A DNA stretch of 64,000 nt from assembly GCA_017387565.1 (NCBI GenBank), contig JAFOEY010000006.1, positions 114,076 through 178,075 on the forward strand, in the 5' to 3' direction. The notes under the pieces are model-generated. The model saw only the letters and a list, made by a program, of their open reading frames with translations. It had not been told where the DNA came from and made no database searches. The DNA comes from Lachnospiraceae bacterium. Lineage in GTDB: Bacteria > Bacillota > Clostridia > Lachnospirales > Lachnospiraceae. Within the stretch, counting starts at the first letter, position 1; each line of letters begins with the position of its first letter. Shown here in pieces: positions 9,644-21,517 of the stretch. A program made the position numbers and the translations under genes.

Positions 9644-9720
9644 CATGATACCAACGGATTGCTACACACTTTATATTCTCACAATCCTAAAACATTCGCA
9701 AATTATACTTTTGACACTTA
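9644..9720 (-). repeat. Dispersed intergenic repeat, copy 1
   Basis: Read on the minus strand: TAAGTGTCAAAAGTATAATTT, then GCGAATGTTTTAGGATTGTGAGA, then AAAGTGTGTAGCA, then CCGTTGGTATCATGG. The blocks CGAATGTTTTAGGATTG and AAAGTGYGTA recur at the right end of the window; GGATTG-AAGTGCGTA-CAC-TTGGTATCATG recurs just downstream of the next gene (10772-10814); TAAGTGTCAAAAGTATAATTT recurs at 22776. Non-coding, between divergent genes. Confidence 0.75.
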
Positions 9721-9768
9721 CATCATACAATTAAGTATATACTATTTTGAAAGTTCGTGGGCTTTTTT

Positions 9769-10755
9769 ATGAAATATTTTATAAAAAACTTAGTATTTGC
9801 ATCCATGTTTACAATTCTTTTTTTGATTTTGCTCATTCATGCACAGGATACAAAATACTATGCATTTACCGGGCTGAACATCTGGTATCAGCATATGCTT
9901 CCGGCCTTACTGCCGTTTATGATTTTATCAGGACTGATGATTGATTTAAAACTGGATGGGTATATCATTAAACCATTTAAATTAGTTATCCGTCCTCTTT
10001 TTCAAATTTCTGATGCCGGAATCTACACCCTGTTTATGGGCTTTTTATGCGGGTTTCCAATGGGTGCAAAAATTGCCGCAATGGAATATAAAGAAGGAAA
10101 TATCTCACAAAAAGAAGCAGAATATCTTTTATGTTTTTGCAACAATTTTGGTCCTGCATACTTCTTTTCTTTTATCTGCAATAACATTTATTCCCAAAAA
10201 CTTATGCTTTCGGGACTATTCGTTTTATATGGTTTACCTTTATTATACGGTTTGTTTCTACGCCACAGCATTTATAAAAATGAAGATTTCTGCAGCCAAA
10301 ATGACATTCGTAATAATAAAAAAAGCAAAATGGGAATTTCTATAAAAGATCTGATTACATATACAAATTCCAATATTATAAAAAGCTTAAGCCAGATTGG
10401 ATTGCTAGGCGGATATATGATTCTTTGTAATATGCTGATGTCTGCCGTTACGGTTTTTATCAATCATCTTTCATTCCTTATAACACCGGATTCTACAAAA
10501 AGACTGGAAACCTTTTTTTATTGTGTTTTAGAAATATCCGGAGGTATTCTTTCATTAAAATCCCTAAATCTTTCCGAAACATTTTCTTTTATAACAGCAC
10601 ATGCAGCATTAGCCTTTAACGGATTGTCCTGCCATCTGCAAACATTTCATTTAATCAGTGATTGTCCGTTTTCCAGGAAAAAATATATGCTGCATAAGAT
10701 GATCCTATGCAGCATAACATGTATTCTGTTATTCATATTTATCAAGAACAATTAA
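9769..10755 (+). CDS. YlbJ-like sporulation/nucleoside-recognition membrane protein
   Basis: About 328 residues from the ATG at 9769; a GTG four codons earlier is possible. Multi-pass membrane protein with roughly 7-8 hydrophobic segments. The recognisable features are YTLFMGFLCGFPMGAKIAA, then CFCNNFGPAYFFSF, the conserved Gly/Asn pattern of the nucleoside-recognition (Gate) fold found in YlbJ, a B. subtilis sporulation membrane protein whose exact role is not settled. It is one of the few plus-strand genes in the first 20 kb. In Firmicutes ylbJ is often near coaD (ylbI) and rsmD (ylbH), and both lie directly downstream on the other strand here. No strong ribosome binding site is visible. 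Confidence 0.82.
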   Translation: MKYFIKNLVFASMFTILFLILLIHAQDTKYYAFTGLNIWYQHMLPALLPFMILSGLMIDLKLDGYIIKPFKLVIRPLFQISDAGIYTLFMGFLCGFPMGAKIAAMEYKEGNISQKEAEYLLCFCNNFGPAYFFSFICNNIYSQKLMLSGLFVLYGLPLLYGLFLRHSIYKNEDFCSQNDIRNNKKSKMGISIKDLITYTNSNIIKSLSQIGLLGGYMILCNMLMSAVTVFINHLSFLITPDSTKRLETFFYCVLEISGGILSLKSLNLSETFSFITAHAALAFNGLSCHLQTFHLISDCPFSRKKYMLHKMILCSITCILLFIFIKNN

Positions 10756-10771
10756 TACAAATGTAAAACCC

Positions 10772-10814
10772 GGATTGTAAGAGCGCTAAGTGCGTAACAC
10801 CCATTGGTATCATG
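10772..10814 (+). repeat. Dispersed intergenic repeat, copy 2 (short)
   Basis: GGATTGTAAGAGCGCTAAGT, GCGTAACACCCATTGGTATCATG. It matches the middle and distal part of copy 1 (on the other strand) and the last 25 bases of the window. It lies between two convergent genes. Confidence 0.75.
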
Positions 10815-10837
10815 AATGATTCTATCATAACGAAAAC

Positions 10838-11428
10838 TTATGATTCTTCATCAAAAACAGAAGTATCAATCGGTTCTGCAGGATATAATTCCGCACGATT
10901 CGCAGTAACAATACTATAGCAATCATTCAGAGAAGTAATCAGACTCTCATATTTTGCAGTATTGATTTCAAGAGATGTGCTGATGATTTTTTCCACATTA
11001 CCAAGCAGACCATCCGTATACTGGATGGCAGCAGCTCTTACCTGATTTGCTTCATTAGTTGCTGCATCCACAATTTCCTGCGCCTGCTTAGTAGCCAGAG
11101 CAACGATTTCCTCTGCCTGATCATATGCCTGCTGTGTAACCGCTTCCTGATTAACCAGTTCACTTGTTTTGGCAGTTGCATCATTAATAAGACCGGTTGC
11201 CTTTTTCTTGGCATCCTCTAAGATTGCTTCCTGATTGCTGATAATCTTCTGACACCGTTTGATTTCCTCAGGGGTTGTCATACGCAGCTCTCTTAATAAT
11301 TCATCAATTTCTTCTTTATTTACAATAATATTATTGCTATTCAATAATGTAGGCTTACAACTGTCAATATAATCTTCAATTTCATCAATTAACTGCTCAA
11401 TTTTGCTGGTCATCATTTTACTGCTCAT
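10838..11428 (-). CDS. Coiled-coil (DivIVA/ATPase-b-like) protein
   Basis: 196 residues, almost entirely helical. Residues 55-145 are rich in Ala, Glu, Gln and Lys with heptad character (EAILEDAKKKATGLINDATA and following), like the coiled coils of DivIVA-type or ATP synthase b-type proteins, but without a membrane segment. The N-terminus (KIEQLIDEIEDYIDSCKP) is a conserved short module of clostridial relatives often annotated as ATPase-like. Function unknown. It follows coaD by 22 bases and precedes a repeat element, so it is the last gene of the rsmD-coaD unit. A GGAG site precedes the ATG. Confidence 0.7.
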   Translation of the reverse strand: MSSKMMTSKIEQLIDEIEDYIDSCKPTLLNSNNIIVNKEEIDELLRELRMTTPEEIKRCQKIISNQEAILEDAKKKATGLINDATAKTSELVNQEAVTQQAYDQAEEIVALATKQAQEIVDAATNEANQVRAAAIQYTDGLLGNVEKIISTSLEINTAKYESLITSLNDCYSIVTANRAELYPAEPIDTSVFDEES

Positions 11429-11450
11429 AAACGATCTCCTTTAATACACT

Positions 11451-11939
11451 CTATTTATTATCGTGATACTTTTTATATATTTCTTTTGCTACAAAATCAG
11501 GTACACATGGTGAAACATCACCATGAAAATATGCAATCTCTTTTACGGATGAAGAACTCAAATATGCATATTCCAATGCAGTTGTCAAAAACATGGTATC
11601 CAGTTCACCGCCTGAAAGCTTATGATTTGTCTGTGCAATCTGCAATTCATATTCGAAATCGGTAATAGCCCTTAAGCCCCGGATGACTACATGAACATTT
11701 TTTTTCTTAGCATAATCAATCGTCAGACCACTAAATGAATCAATCTGGACATTCGGCAAATCTTTTGTCGCTTCTTCTAGCATTTTAACACGTTCTTCGA
11801 CAGAAAACAATGATGACTTCATGACATTATGTGAGACACAGACCGTTAATTCATCAAAGATATTAGCGGCTCTCTTAATAACATCTAAATGACCGTACGT
11901 AACAGGATCAAAGCTCCCCGGATAAATTGCACTCTTCAT
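11451..11939 (-). CDS. coaD: Phosphopantetheine adenylyltransferase
   Basis: About 162 residues. It transfers AMP from ATP to 4'-phosphopantetheine, the penultimate step of coenzyme A synthesis. Signature motifs: [19 protein letters not shown] at the N-terminus (nucleotidyltransferase TxGH) and [19 protein letters not shown] in the middle, with SSSSVKEIA near the end replacing the classical ISSTxxR. The open frame extends nine codons further, but the ATG at 11939 is preceded by GGAG at eight bases and matches the family N-terminus ([12 protein letters not shown]). It follows rsmD with one base between, the usual clostridial pairing. Confidence 0.95.
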   Translation of the reverse strand: MKSAIYPGSFDPVTYGHLDVIKRAANIFDELTVCVSHNVMKSSLFSVEERVKMLEEATKDLPNVQIDSFSGLTIDYAKKKNVHVVIRGLRAITDFEYELQIAQTNHKLSGGELDTMFLTTALEYAYLSSSSVKEIAYFHGDVSPCVPDFVAKEIYKKYHDNK

Positions 11940-11940
11940 T

Positions 11941-12495
11941 TTAATGACTCCTTCTAACAAAAACATGCATATTGGTTTTATATTGTTTTATTTTTATAAC
12001 TTCATAAGGCAGTCTGTCAAGAAAAGATAAATCTGTATCCAGTGCAGCCTCAAAAATAATTGTTGTATCTGCATCTATAACTGATGAAGTTCCCAGATAC
12101 TCCAAAACACGTTGTTCCAATTCCTTATGATAAGGCGGATCCATAAAAACAAAATCAAATTTTTTCTGATATTCCATTCTGGATAAGGCAACAAACACAT
12201 CCTGTTTATATATACTTGCCTTATCAATAAGCTTCGTATGCGTCAGATTGCTTTTAATGCATTCTTCTGCTTTCGTAGAAGAATCCACAAAACACGCATG
12301 ACTTGCCCCCCTGCTTAATGCCTCTATCCCAATTGCACCGCTTCCGGCAAATAAATCCAGAAAAGTTGCATCCTGAAGGTCAAACTGCAGCATATTAAAC
12401 AATGTTTCCTTAATCCGGTCAGTAGTCGGTCTGGTATCTGTTCCTTCAGGAGTAACAAGCTTCAGACTTCTGGCCGTTCCGGCAATTACTCTCAT
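11941..12495 (-). CDS. rsmD: 16S rRNA (guanine-966-N2)-methyltransferase
   Basis: 184 residues, SAM-dependent Rossmann methyltransferase. Features: [13 protein letters not shown] then [16 protein letters not shown] at the N-terminus, the SAM-binding loop [20 protein letters not shown] (motif I, residues about 42-60), and the catalytic [11 protein letters not shown] with DPPY (motif IV, about residue 118). It methylates the exocyclic amine of G966 in 16S rRNA of the small subunit. The pair with coaD is a strongly conserved Firmicute arrangement. Confidence 0.94.
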   Translation of the reverse strand: MRVIAGTARSLKLVTPEGTDTRPTTDRIKETLFNMLQFDLQDATFLDLFAGSGAIGIEALSRGASHACFVDSSTKAEECIKSNLTHTKLIDKASIYKQDVFVALSRMEYQKKFDFVFMDPPYHKELEQRVLEYLGTSSVIDADTTIIFEAALDTDLSFLDRLPYEVIKIKQYKTNMHVFVRRSH

Positions 12496-12622
12496 TTTTT
12501 ATCTCCGTCATATTTTCCTTAATATTTTTCTTTATATTTTCACTTTTATTTCCGTTATGTATCCCGTTATTTTACTCCGTAATATTTATCTCAGAAATAT
12601 TCTCCGTTATTACCTTCTACGA

Positions 12623-14860
12623 CTATACACGAACTTTAATCCCCTTCGAATCCCGCTTTCCAACTTTCATTTTATTAAGTTCCAGCGTTTTTTCTTTATA
12701 TTCTATGTTTTGCTCAATGGCATTTTGTGTATAATATACATTTTCAATATAATCGGATGCCCCCAGTTTCATTCCACGTACACCGATTGCATTTTTCTTT
12801 TTCTCCGGAATTTCTTCTATGACAAATTTTAAGAAATATCCCTCTTTGGATTGTAACACGATATTTCTCTGACAAATCAAAGGCACAATGCTGACAACTT
12901 CATCATCATCCATCAGCTTTGTTGCTGCAACGGTACGTTTTGCCACATCGAACTCACCACCGTCAACCACTTTACACATGGATAACTTTGTCACAAACAA
13001 CATCCGGTATAAATTGACATCGCTTTGAGAACATACAAAAACAATACGCTCTTTTCCCGTGTCAAAATTACTGATATTGTCAACCACAACACCCTTATCA
13101 CGGAATTTACCCATCGGTATGTCCTTTACCTTGGCGGTATGCATCTGACCTTCCGCTGTAAATACACAGATTTTTCCGGTGTTTTTACATTTTATGACAA
13201 AGCGGTTTTCTGATTCGGCTGTTTCTTTATTGCGTTCATAGGTAGCTTCATCGATACAGCGAACATATCCAAAACGATCCATCAGAACATATAAGTCCAT
13301 TTCTTCCTGTTCTTTTTCTACATATACCGCTTCTTCGGCATTCGTAATCTGTGTTTTTCTCTTTTTGCCAAATTTCTTTTTATACTCATCCAGTTCCTGG
13401 ATTAAAACCTGAATCATAGAAGAATGACTTGACAAAATATCCTCATATTTATAGATATTTGCCATAGTATCCTCATGCTCTTTGATTAAAGCGTTGATTT
13501 CCAGGCCAATCAGGCGGTACAGACGCATTTCTAAGATGGCATTTGCCTGTTTTTCGGTAAACATTAACTGTGCTGCCATTACTTTGGATTCTTTGGATTT
13601 AAATTTTATTCCGTCTGTCACACCATTTACCAGACATTCCTTAGCCATGGCACGGTCTTTTGAACCACGTAAGATTTCAATAATCAAATCAATCAGATTG
13701 CATGCCTTGATCAGCCCTTCCTGAATCTCTCTCTTTTCCTGTTCTTTTGCAAGAAGGGTCTGGTATTTTCTCGTAGCAACTTCAAATTGAAAGTCTGCAC
13801 AGTGTTTAAAGATTTGTTGCAGGCTCAATGTCTCCGGTCTTCCGTTAGCAACCGCTAACATATTGACACCAAAGGTATCTTCCAGCTTGGTCTTTTTATA
13901 GAGCATATTGATAAACTGCTCGGTATCTGTATCGCGTTTGCATTCAATTACAATCCGAATCCCCTCTTTACCGGACTGATTTGAAATATCAACAATATCA
14001 TTTGTTTTCTTTGTTTCTGCCAAAGCGGCAACATCCATCAAAAATTTGGAAATTCCGGTTCCGATCATCGTATAAGGGATTTCAGAAATAACAATATTGA
14101 CATGACCGCCTTTTCCTTTTTCCACATCTACTTTACCACGGACCTTGATTTTACCGTTACCGGTTTCATATATGGAAAGCAGTTCATCCTGATTACATAC
14201 AATTCCGCCGGTCGGAAAATCCGGACCTTTTACATATTTCATCAATTGTCTCGTAGTCAGAGTCGGGTCCTGCATGTAAGCTTTTAAACCATCAATAACT
14301 TCAGATAAATTGTGAGTCGGTATACTCGTTGCCATACCAACGGCAATACCTTCGGCACCATTAATCAGAATATTGGGTACTTTAACCGGCAAAACAGACG
14401 GTTCCTGTTCCGTTTCATCAAAATTGGGGACAAAATCCACAACATCTTTGTCCAGATCGGCAAGATATGCTTCCTGTGTAATCTGAGCCAGTCTTGCTTC
14501 CGTATAACGCATGGCAGCGGCCGAATCGCCCTCTATGGAGCCAAAATTACCATGTCCGTCAACAAGCGGAATTCCCTTTTTAAAATCCTGAGCCAGAACA
14601 ACAAGCGCATCATAAATGGAGCTGTCACCGTGAGGATGATATTTACCCATGGTATCACCGACGATACGGGCACATTTACGATAGGGACCATCATATTTAA
14701 TGCGGAGTTCATGCATATCATATAAAGTCCTGCGCTGTACCGGTTTTAAACCGTCTCTGACATCCGGAAGCGCACGTGCAATAATAACGCTCATCGCATA
14801 ATCAATATAGGATTGTTCCATTACCTCGGAATATTCTGTTCTGATAATTGATTCACTCAT
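12623..14860 (-). CDS. parC: Type II topoisomerase subunit A (ParC-like)
   Basis: 745 residues. Breaks and rejoins DNA in the A2B2 topoisomerase. The catalytic tyrosine is Y119 in AAMRYTEARL; the preceding HPHGDSSIYDAL block is the quinolone-resistance region with the ordinary serines. A winged-helix and tower region and a beta-pinwheel C-terminus follow. I see no GyrA box (QRRGGKG-like) in the C-terminal domain and the protein is shorter than typical GyrA, so topoisomerase IV is favoured over gyrase. The partner subunit B gene lies directly upstream with a gap of about 60 bases. Subtype assignment is inference; a second pair near the origin would settle it. Confidence 0.88.
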   Translation of the reverse strand: MSESIIRTEYSEVMEQSYIDYAMSVIIARALPDVRDGLKPVQRRTLYDMHELRIKYDGPYRKCARIVGDTMGKYHPHGDSSIYDALVVLAQDFKKGIPLVDGHGNFGSIEGDSAAAMRYTEARLAQITQEAYLADLDKDVVDFVPNFDETEQEPSVLPVKVPNILINGAEGIAVGMATSIPTHNLSEVIDGLKAYMQDPTLTTRQLMKYVKGPDFPTGGIVCNQDELLSIYETGNGKIKVRGKVDVEKGKGGHVNIVISEIPYTMIGTGISKFLMDVAALAETKKTNDIVDISNQSGKEGIRIVIECKRDTDTEQFINMLYKKTKLEDTFGVNMLAVANGRPETLSLQQIFKHCADFQFEVATRKYQTLLAKEQEKREIQEGLIKACNLIDLIIEILRGSKDRAMAKECLVNGVTDGIKFKSKESKVMAAQLMFTEKQANAILEMRLYRLIGLEINALIKEHEDTMANIYKYEDILSSHSSMIQVLIQELDEYKKKFGKKRKTQITNAEEAVYVEKEQEEMDLYVLMDRFGYVRCIDEATYERNKETAESENRFVIKCKNTGKICVFTAEGQMHTAKVKDIPMGKFRDKGVVVDNISNFDTGKERIVFVCSQSDVNLYRMLFVTKLSMCKVVDGGEFDVAKRTVAATKLMDDDEVVSIVPLICQRNIVLQSKEGYFLKFVIEEIPEKKKNAIGVRGMKLGASDYIENVYYTQNAIEQNIEYKEKTLELNKMKVGKRDSKGIKVRV

Positions 14861-14919
14861 AATTTTATCTTTCTCTTTCTAAATAATATAGAAAACATCA
14901 TCGTTTCCCAAAGAGGTTA

Positions 14920-16980
<2,061 letters not shown>

Positions 16981-17040
16981 TCAAATAAAAATACCAAATC
17001 TTGTGGTCTTATCGTTTTCATTTTTAGTTTCCAATAATAT

Positions 17041-17103
17041 CTAAAACATTTGAAATCCGTCCTAATCGGGCTATTTTCTTATATTTTGACGCTGGTATCA
17101 TTT
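17041..17103 (-). repeat. Dispersed intergenic repeat, copy 3
   Basis: Minus strand: TGATACCAGCGTCAAAATA, then AAGAAAATAGCCCGATTAGG, then ACGGATTTCAAATGTTTTAG. It matches 63863-63975 almost base for base except that the internal hairpin of that copy is missing here. The bases after it (17130-17155) resemble the left arm of the palindrome at 2350-2380. It lies between recG and parE and is non-coding. Confidence 0.75.
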
Positions 17104-17162
17104 CATTTGACCATAAAAAATAGTATTCTGTCACAAATGCGCTTGCACTTGGATAAATCAAT

Positions 17163-19229
17163 TTATATGGTTTTCAGGTATCCGCTTTCGGTAACTTCAT
17201 TCCATCGCTTTCTCAGGTTGGAAAGTTCTTCGCCCTCCAATAAGGGATTTTCTGACATCAGATTGGAAACATCTTCGTTTGCCAAATACAACATATCTGC
17301 ATCATCATAAAGATCCGCATAAACAAAACCCGCATCTCCGCTTTGCAGGGTACCGGATAGTTCACCGGGACCTCGCATTTTCAAATCGGCATTGGCAATT
17401 TCAAAGCCATCATTTGTCTTTCCCAATATTTCAAGACGCTTCCGGCTCTTATCATTGGAAGATGAATCCACAAAAATACAATAAGACTGGCAGTTTCCTC
17501 TTCCGACACGACCTCTTAACTGATGAAGCGTTGCCAGGCCAAAGCGATCGGCATTTTCTATCATCATTACCGTTGCATTCGGGACATTGATTCCAACCTC
17601 TACAACCGTTGTTGAAACCAGAATATCAATTTCATGTCCCACAAAGGCATTCAGAATCTGATTTTTATTCGCACCTTTCATTTTTCCATGCAGAATGGCA
17701 ATTCGTACATTGGGTTCAAAATATGGCTTAATCTTTTCTGCATACTCTTCTACATTTTCCAGATTTTCTGATATTCCGGCTTCCACCATCGGACAAATGA
17801 TATAAATCTGACGCCCTTCCCGAATCTGTTGCTGCATAAAATGATAAGCACTTTTCCGATATCCGATATCCACCACAGCATTTTTAATAGGAATGCGCTC
17901 GGCGGGAAGCTCCGGTATTGTCGAAACAGACAATCCGCCATACAGTATCATTGCCAATGAACGTGGAATTGGAGTTGCAGACATAACAATGGTATGCACA
18001 TCTTTTCCCTTCGCATTTAAAACGGCGCGTTGCCTTACTCCAAACCGATGCTGTTCATCCGTAACGACAAGTCCGAGATTATGAAATCTGACTGCATCTT
18101 CTAAAAGTGCATGGGTACCGATTACCAGATTCACGGTTCCATTTGAGATTTCTTCATAAATCTGCTTTTTCTCTTTTGCTTTCACACTTCCGGTTAATAA
18201 AGCAATCTGAAATGGCAGATTGTACTTTTGGCACATTTCCTGAATTGATTGATAATGCTGAACGGCAAGTACCTCCGTCGGTGCCATGAGTGCACCCTGT
18301 TTATGATTGAGCACACAACAATATAATGCTAAGATTGCAATCATGGTTTTTCCGCATCCGACATCTCCCTGAACCAAACGATTACAAACAACACCACTAT
18401 ATAAATCCGACTGTATTTCATCCCACACCTTTTTTTGGGAATCGGTCAGTTGAAAAGGAAGACTTTCAATCAACTGATCCGTTTCCTGATATCTTTTAAA
18501 ACAATTGATATGGGTTTGATACACCTGATGGCTCTCGTTTTGTTTGGAGGAAAGCAGAAAAAAGAAAAACTCTTCATAAGCCAGTCGTTTTTTTGCCCAA
18601 TAGACTTCTTCCATGGAATCGGGATTATGCATAATCCGAATCATATCACGATATACCGGAAAGCCTCTTCTTTTCATCAGTTCTTTTGGAAAAGAATCGA
18701 TAATCTGATTCTCCAGAATTGCATAAGCCTGTTTGATATATTTGCTGATAGTATCATTAGACAGACCTTTTGTGCACTGATAAATGGGGAAATATCCCTT
18801 CTGCATGGATTCATAATCCTCTTTTTTAAACAATCTGGGCTGATCCATTGTCAGTTGATCCTTCCCGGCAGAGAATTTTCCGTAAAAAACAAAGTTCTGA
18901 CCGGCATGTAGCGTTTTTTTCATATAAGGCATGTTAAAAATACGCACCAAAAAACGACCACCATTTTCATCCATTGCAATAAAATGGACAATTTGATAGC
19001 GTTTCACGCTCACAAGGGCCGGTTCTGATTTTATCGTTGCATAAACAGCTGATTTTTTTTCAGTATCGCAATGTGTTGCAAAAGACAAAGCCGGATAGGA
19101 TTCATAGGCACGTGGATAATATGTTATCAGATCCTTTAGCGTATCAATATTCAGTTTATGAAAAAGGGCACCGTTTTTATCTCCGATGCCCTTAAGTTCT
19201 TTTATACTTGTTTGAAAATCCATCATCAT
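17163..19229 (-). CDS. recG: ATP-dependent DNA helicase RecG
   Basis: 688 residues. RecG reverses stalled forks and unwinds branched DNA. N-terminal wedge/OB domain (residues about 1-240, starting TSIKELKGIGDKNGALFHKL), then the superfamily 2 motor: Walker A in VQGDVGCGKTMIA, MAPTEVLAVQHY, the DEQH box in VVTDEQHRFGVRQR, ATPIPRSLAM, and motif VI HQLRGRVGRG. Length is normal. The frame begins with three consecutive Met codons, so the exact start is uncertain by two residues; no strong ribosome binding site is visible. It follows the YloV-type gene by about 50 bases, the conserved Firmicute order Gls24-yloV-recG. Confidence 0.95.
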   Translation of the reverse strand: MMMDFQTSIKELKGIGDKNGALFHKLNIDTLKDLITYYPRAYESYPALSFATHCDTEKKSAVYATIKSEPALVSVKRYQIVHFIAMDENGGRFLVRIFNMPYMKKTLHAGQNFVFYGKFSAGKDQLTMDQPRLFKKEDYESMQKGYFPIYQCTKGLSNDTISKYIKQAYAILENQIIDSFPKELMKRRGFPVYRDMIRIMHNPDSMEEVYWAKKRLAYEEFFFFLLSSKQNESHQVYQTHINCFKRYQETDQLIESLPFQLTDSQKKVWDEIQSDLYSGVVCNRLVQGDVGCGKTMIAILALYCCVLNHKQGALMAPTEVLAVQHYQSIQEMCQKYNLPFQIALLTGSVKAKEKKQIYEEISNGTVNLVIGTHALLEDAVRFHNLGLVVTDEQHRFGVRQRAVLNAKGKDVHTIVMSATPIPRSLAMILYGGLSVSTIPELPAERIPIKNAVVDIGYRKSAYHFMQQQIREGRQIYIICPMVEAGISENLENVEEYAEKIKPYFEPNVRIAILHGKMKGANKNQILNAFVGHEIDILVSTTVVEVGINVPNATVMMIENADRFGLATLHQLRGRVGRGNCQSYCIFVDSSSNDKSRKRLEILGKTNDGFEIANADLKMRGPGELSGTLQSGDAGFVYADLYDDADMLYLANEDVSNLMSENPLLEGEELSNLRKRWNEVTESGYLKTI

Positions 19230-19277
19230 TTTAACGCTCTAAACAAAACAATTCATTATACAAACAATTATTCTCTG

Positions 19278-20945
19278 TTATTCAGCAGAAACAATATAGT
19301 AGTAAACAGGCTGCCCGCCATACTGCAGTTCCACATCACAATCACCATGTGATTCGCTGACAAGGTCTGCCAAAGCTTCTGCAGCCTCTTTCGTCACATC
19401 AGCGCCATAATAAATACTAATGAGCTCTGCATCGGATTCCTCAATCATTTTATCAATCATTTCAACCGTAGTAGCATTTACTTCGGTTCCGACAGCAAGC
19501 ATTTTATGATCACCAATTCCCATGATGTCATTTTCATGAATCACCATACCATCAATCTCTGTATCACGGACTGCATATGTCACCTGTCCGGTCTGTACAT
19601 TTTCGATTTCTGAATTCATGTTTTCTTCATTTTCTTCAGCGCTCATTTCGGGCACATAACTGATAATGGCTGTAATTCCCTGCGGAATATTTTTGGTCGG
19701 AATGACAATCACTTTTTTGTCTTCTACCATTGCCTGTGCCTGATTTGCAGCCATGATAATATTTTTATTGTTCGGTAAAACAAATACCGTATCCGCATTC
19801 ACTTTGTCAATCGCATTGATAATATCATCTGTACTGGGATTCATCGTCTGTCCGCCTTCAATAATGCGATCAACACCTAAATCTTTAAATATGGCATTGA
19901 CACCTTCACCGACAGAAACAGAGATAAATCCAACTTCTTTATGCTCCATAGCAACTTCACTGCTGATTGCTTCTGCTTTTTCCTGTTCTTTAAAAAGCTT
20001 TTCCTGATGCTCTAAGCGCATATTATCAATTTTCATATTGGAAAGCGGACCATAAGTCAAAGCTCTCTGGATGGCAAGACCGGGATCGTTGGTATGGACA
20101 TGAACTTTAACAAGCTCTTCATCTGCAACAACCACAATCGAATCACCGATTGATTCCAAAAATGCTTTAAAATCTTTTTCCATTTTGGCACTGAATACTT
20201 TATCAAGCATGATAATAAATTCTGTACAATAGCCAAATTTAATATCCGAAGTATCTACAGACATGCTGTCAACACGAGGACTTTCACCTGAAGCAGTCGG
20301 CTGAATAGTAAAATCAATTTCTTCTCCACGAAATGCCTTCTGTGCACCTGCAAGAAATGTAACCAGACCATATCCGCCGGAATCAACAACTCCTGCCTGT
20401 TTTAAAACAGGTAACATTTCCGGTGTTTTATCAAGAACCTCTTTTGCGTATGAAATTGCCATGTCAATCAGGGTATCCATATCAATTTCGGGATCTGCGG
20501 AAAGCTCAACCACCTTTTCACATACGCCTTTTGCCACGGTCAAAATCGTACCTTCTTTTGGCTTCATAACTGCTTTGTAAGCACTTTCAACAGCTTTTTC
20601 ACAAGCTCTTGCAAGAATTTCTTTATCAATTACTTCTACTTCACCAATAACTTTGGCAAAACCTCTGCATAACTGAGAAAGAATAACACCGGAATTTCCT
20701 CTTGCTCCACGTAAAGAACCGGAAGAAATTGCCTTGGCAATAACTTTCATCTCCGTTGCATCATCAAGCCCAGCCACTTCTTTTGCTGCTGACATGATCG
20801 TCATGGTCATATTCGTTCCCGTATCTCCATCCGGAACAGGGAAAACATTTAATTCATTAATATATTCTTTGTTGGCTTCCAGATTCTTTGCACCAGCTAA
20901 AAACATTTTGCAAAGTAAACTGTTATCAATTGTATTCGCAGCCAC
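19278..20945 (-). CDS. DAK2-domain protein, FakA/YloV type
   Basis: 555 residues. The N-terminal DhaL/DAK2 kinase-like domain (residues 1-200) shows NVFPVPDGDTGTNM with the metal-binding aspartates and GSLRGARGNSGVILSQL. The middle and C-terminal parts match YloV/FakA, the ATP-binding subunit of fatty acid kinase, which phosphorylates fatty acids bound to a FakB/DegV partner. A DegV gene is not in the window, so substrate is inferred from the family. Residues about 455-480 are Glu/Asn-rich (SAEENEENMNSEIENVQ), a flexible linker. It is 15 bases downstream of the Gls24 gene and just upstream of recG. Confidence 0.88.
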   Translation of the reverse strand: MAANTIDNSLLCKMFLAGAKNLEANKEYINELNVFPVPDGDTGTNMTMTIMSAAKEVAGLDDATEMKVIAKAISSGSLRGARGNSGVILSQLCRGFAKVIGEVEVIDKEILARACEKAVESAYKAVMKPKEGTILTVAKGVCEKVVELSADPEIDMDTLIDMAISYAKEVLDKTPEMLPVLKQAGVVDSGGYGLVTFLAGAQKAFRGEEIDFTIQPTASGESPRVDSMSVDTSDIKFGYCTEFIIMLDKVFSAKMEKDFKAFLESIGDSIVVVADEELVKVHVHTNDPGLAIQRALTYGPLSNMKIDNMRLEHQEKLFKEQEKAEAISSEVAMEHKEVGFISVSVGEGVNAIFKDLGVDRIIEGGQTMNPSTDDIINAIDKVNADTVFVLPNNKNIIMAANQAQAMVEDKKVIVIPTKNIPQGITAIISYVPEMSAEENEENMNSEIENVQTGQVTYAVRDTEIDGMVIHENDIMGIGDHKMLAVGTEVNATTVEMIDKMIEESDAELISIYYGADVTKEAAEALADLVSESHGDCDVELQYGGQPVYYYIVSAE

Positions 20946-20960
20946 AGTTATATCCTCCTA

Positions 20961-21317
20961 TTAATCGATTACTCGAACACCTTCCACAAAGATGTTGACT
21001 TTTTCTACTTTTAAACCTGTAAATTCCTCAACTTTATATTTAACAGTGCTCATTAAATTATCTGATACGGCAAGAATATTAACACCATAGGCAACAATTA
21101 AATGAAAATCAATGCTGATCCCGGAATTCTTGATAACAACAGAAATACCGGTTGATAAACTTTCCTGCTTTAAAAGTTTTACCAATCCATCTTTTACATT
21201 TACGTTAGCCATTCCGACAACACCGAAACATTCATTGGCTACCGTTCCTGCATAATTAGCAATAACTTCACTATCGATGGAAATATTACCAAGATGTGTA
21301 TTCATGGTACTCTTCAT
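20961..21317 (-). CDS. Asp23/Gls24 family (YloU-like) envelope stress protein
   Basis: 118 residues of the Asp23/Gls24 fold: TVANECFGVVGMANVNVKDG near residue 25 and ISIDFHLIVAYGVNILAVSDN near residue 68, ending with VNIFVEGVRVID. In Firmicutes the YloU member always sits before yloV, as here with a 15-base gap. Exact role unknown; relatives are membrane-associated and stress related. A strong AAGGAGG site lies before the ATG. It is transcribed divergently from rpmB. Confidence 0.88.
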   Translation of the reverse strand: MKSTMNTHLGNISIDSEVIANYAGTVANECFGVVGMANVNVKDGLVKLLKQESLSTGISVVIKNSGISIDFHLIVAYGVNILAVSDNLMSTVKYKVEEFTGLKVEKVNIFVEGVRVID

Positions 21318-21449
21318 GCCAAATACCTCCTTAAAGTCATAATATAGTTATTATAACAACTTTTATAAAAAAATGGAATATATAATTCATGGAATAAAAA
21401 TAAACATGTTGCCTATATTTTCAATAATTAAAAAAAAATCATTTTTTTG

Positions 21450-21478
21450 TTGCAAATTAATTATAAATCTGCTAGTAT
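21450..21478 (+). promoter_or_regulatory. Promoter of rpmB
   Basis: TTGCAA (21450-21455), 17-base spacer, TAGTAT (21473-21478), about 40 bases before the rpmB start codon. One mismatch from consensus in each hexamer apart from position effects; spacing is ideal. Confidence 0.65.
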
Positions 21479-21517
21479 ATGTTTGTTGTGAGTCAATTTT
21501 TGTTAGGAGGTGCAATT

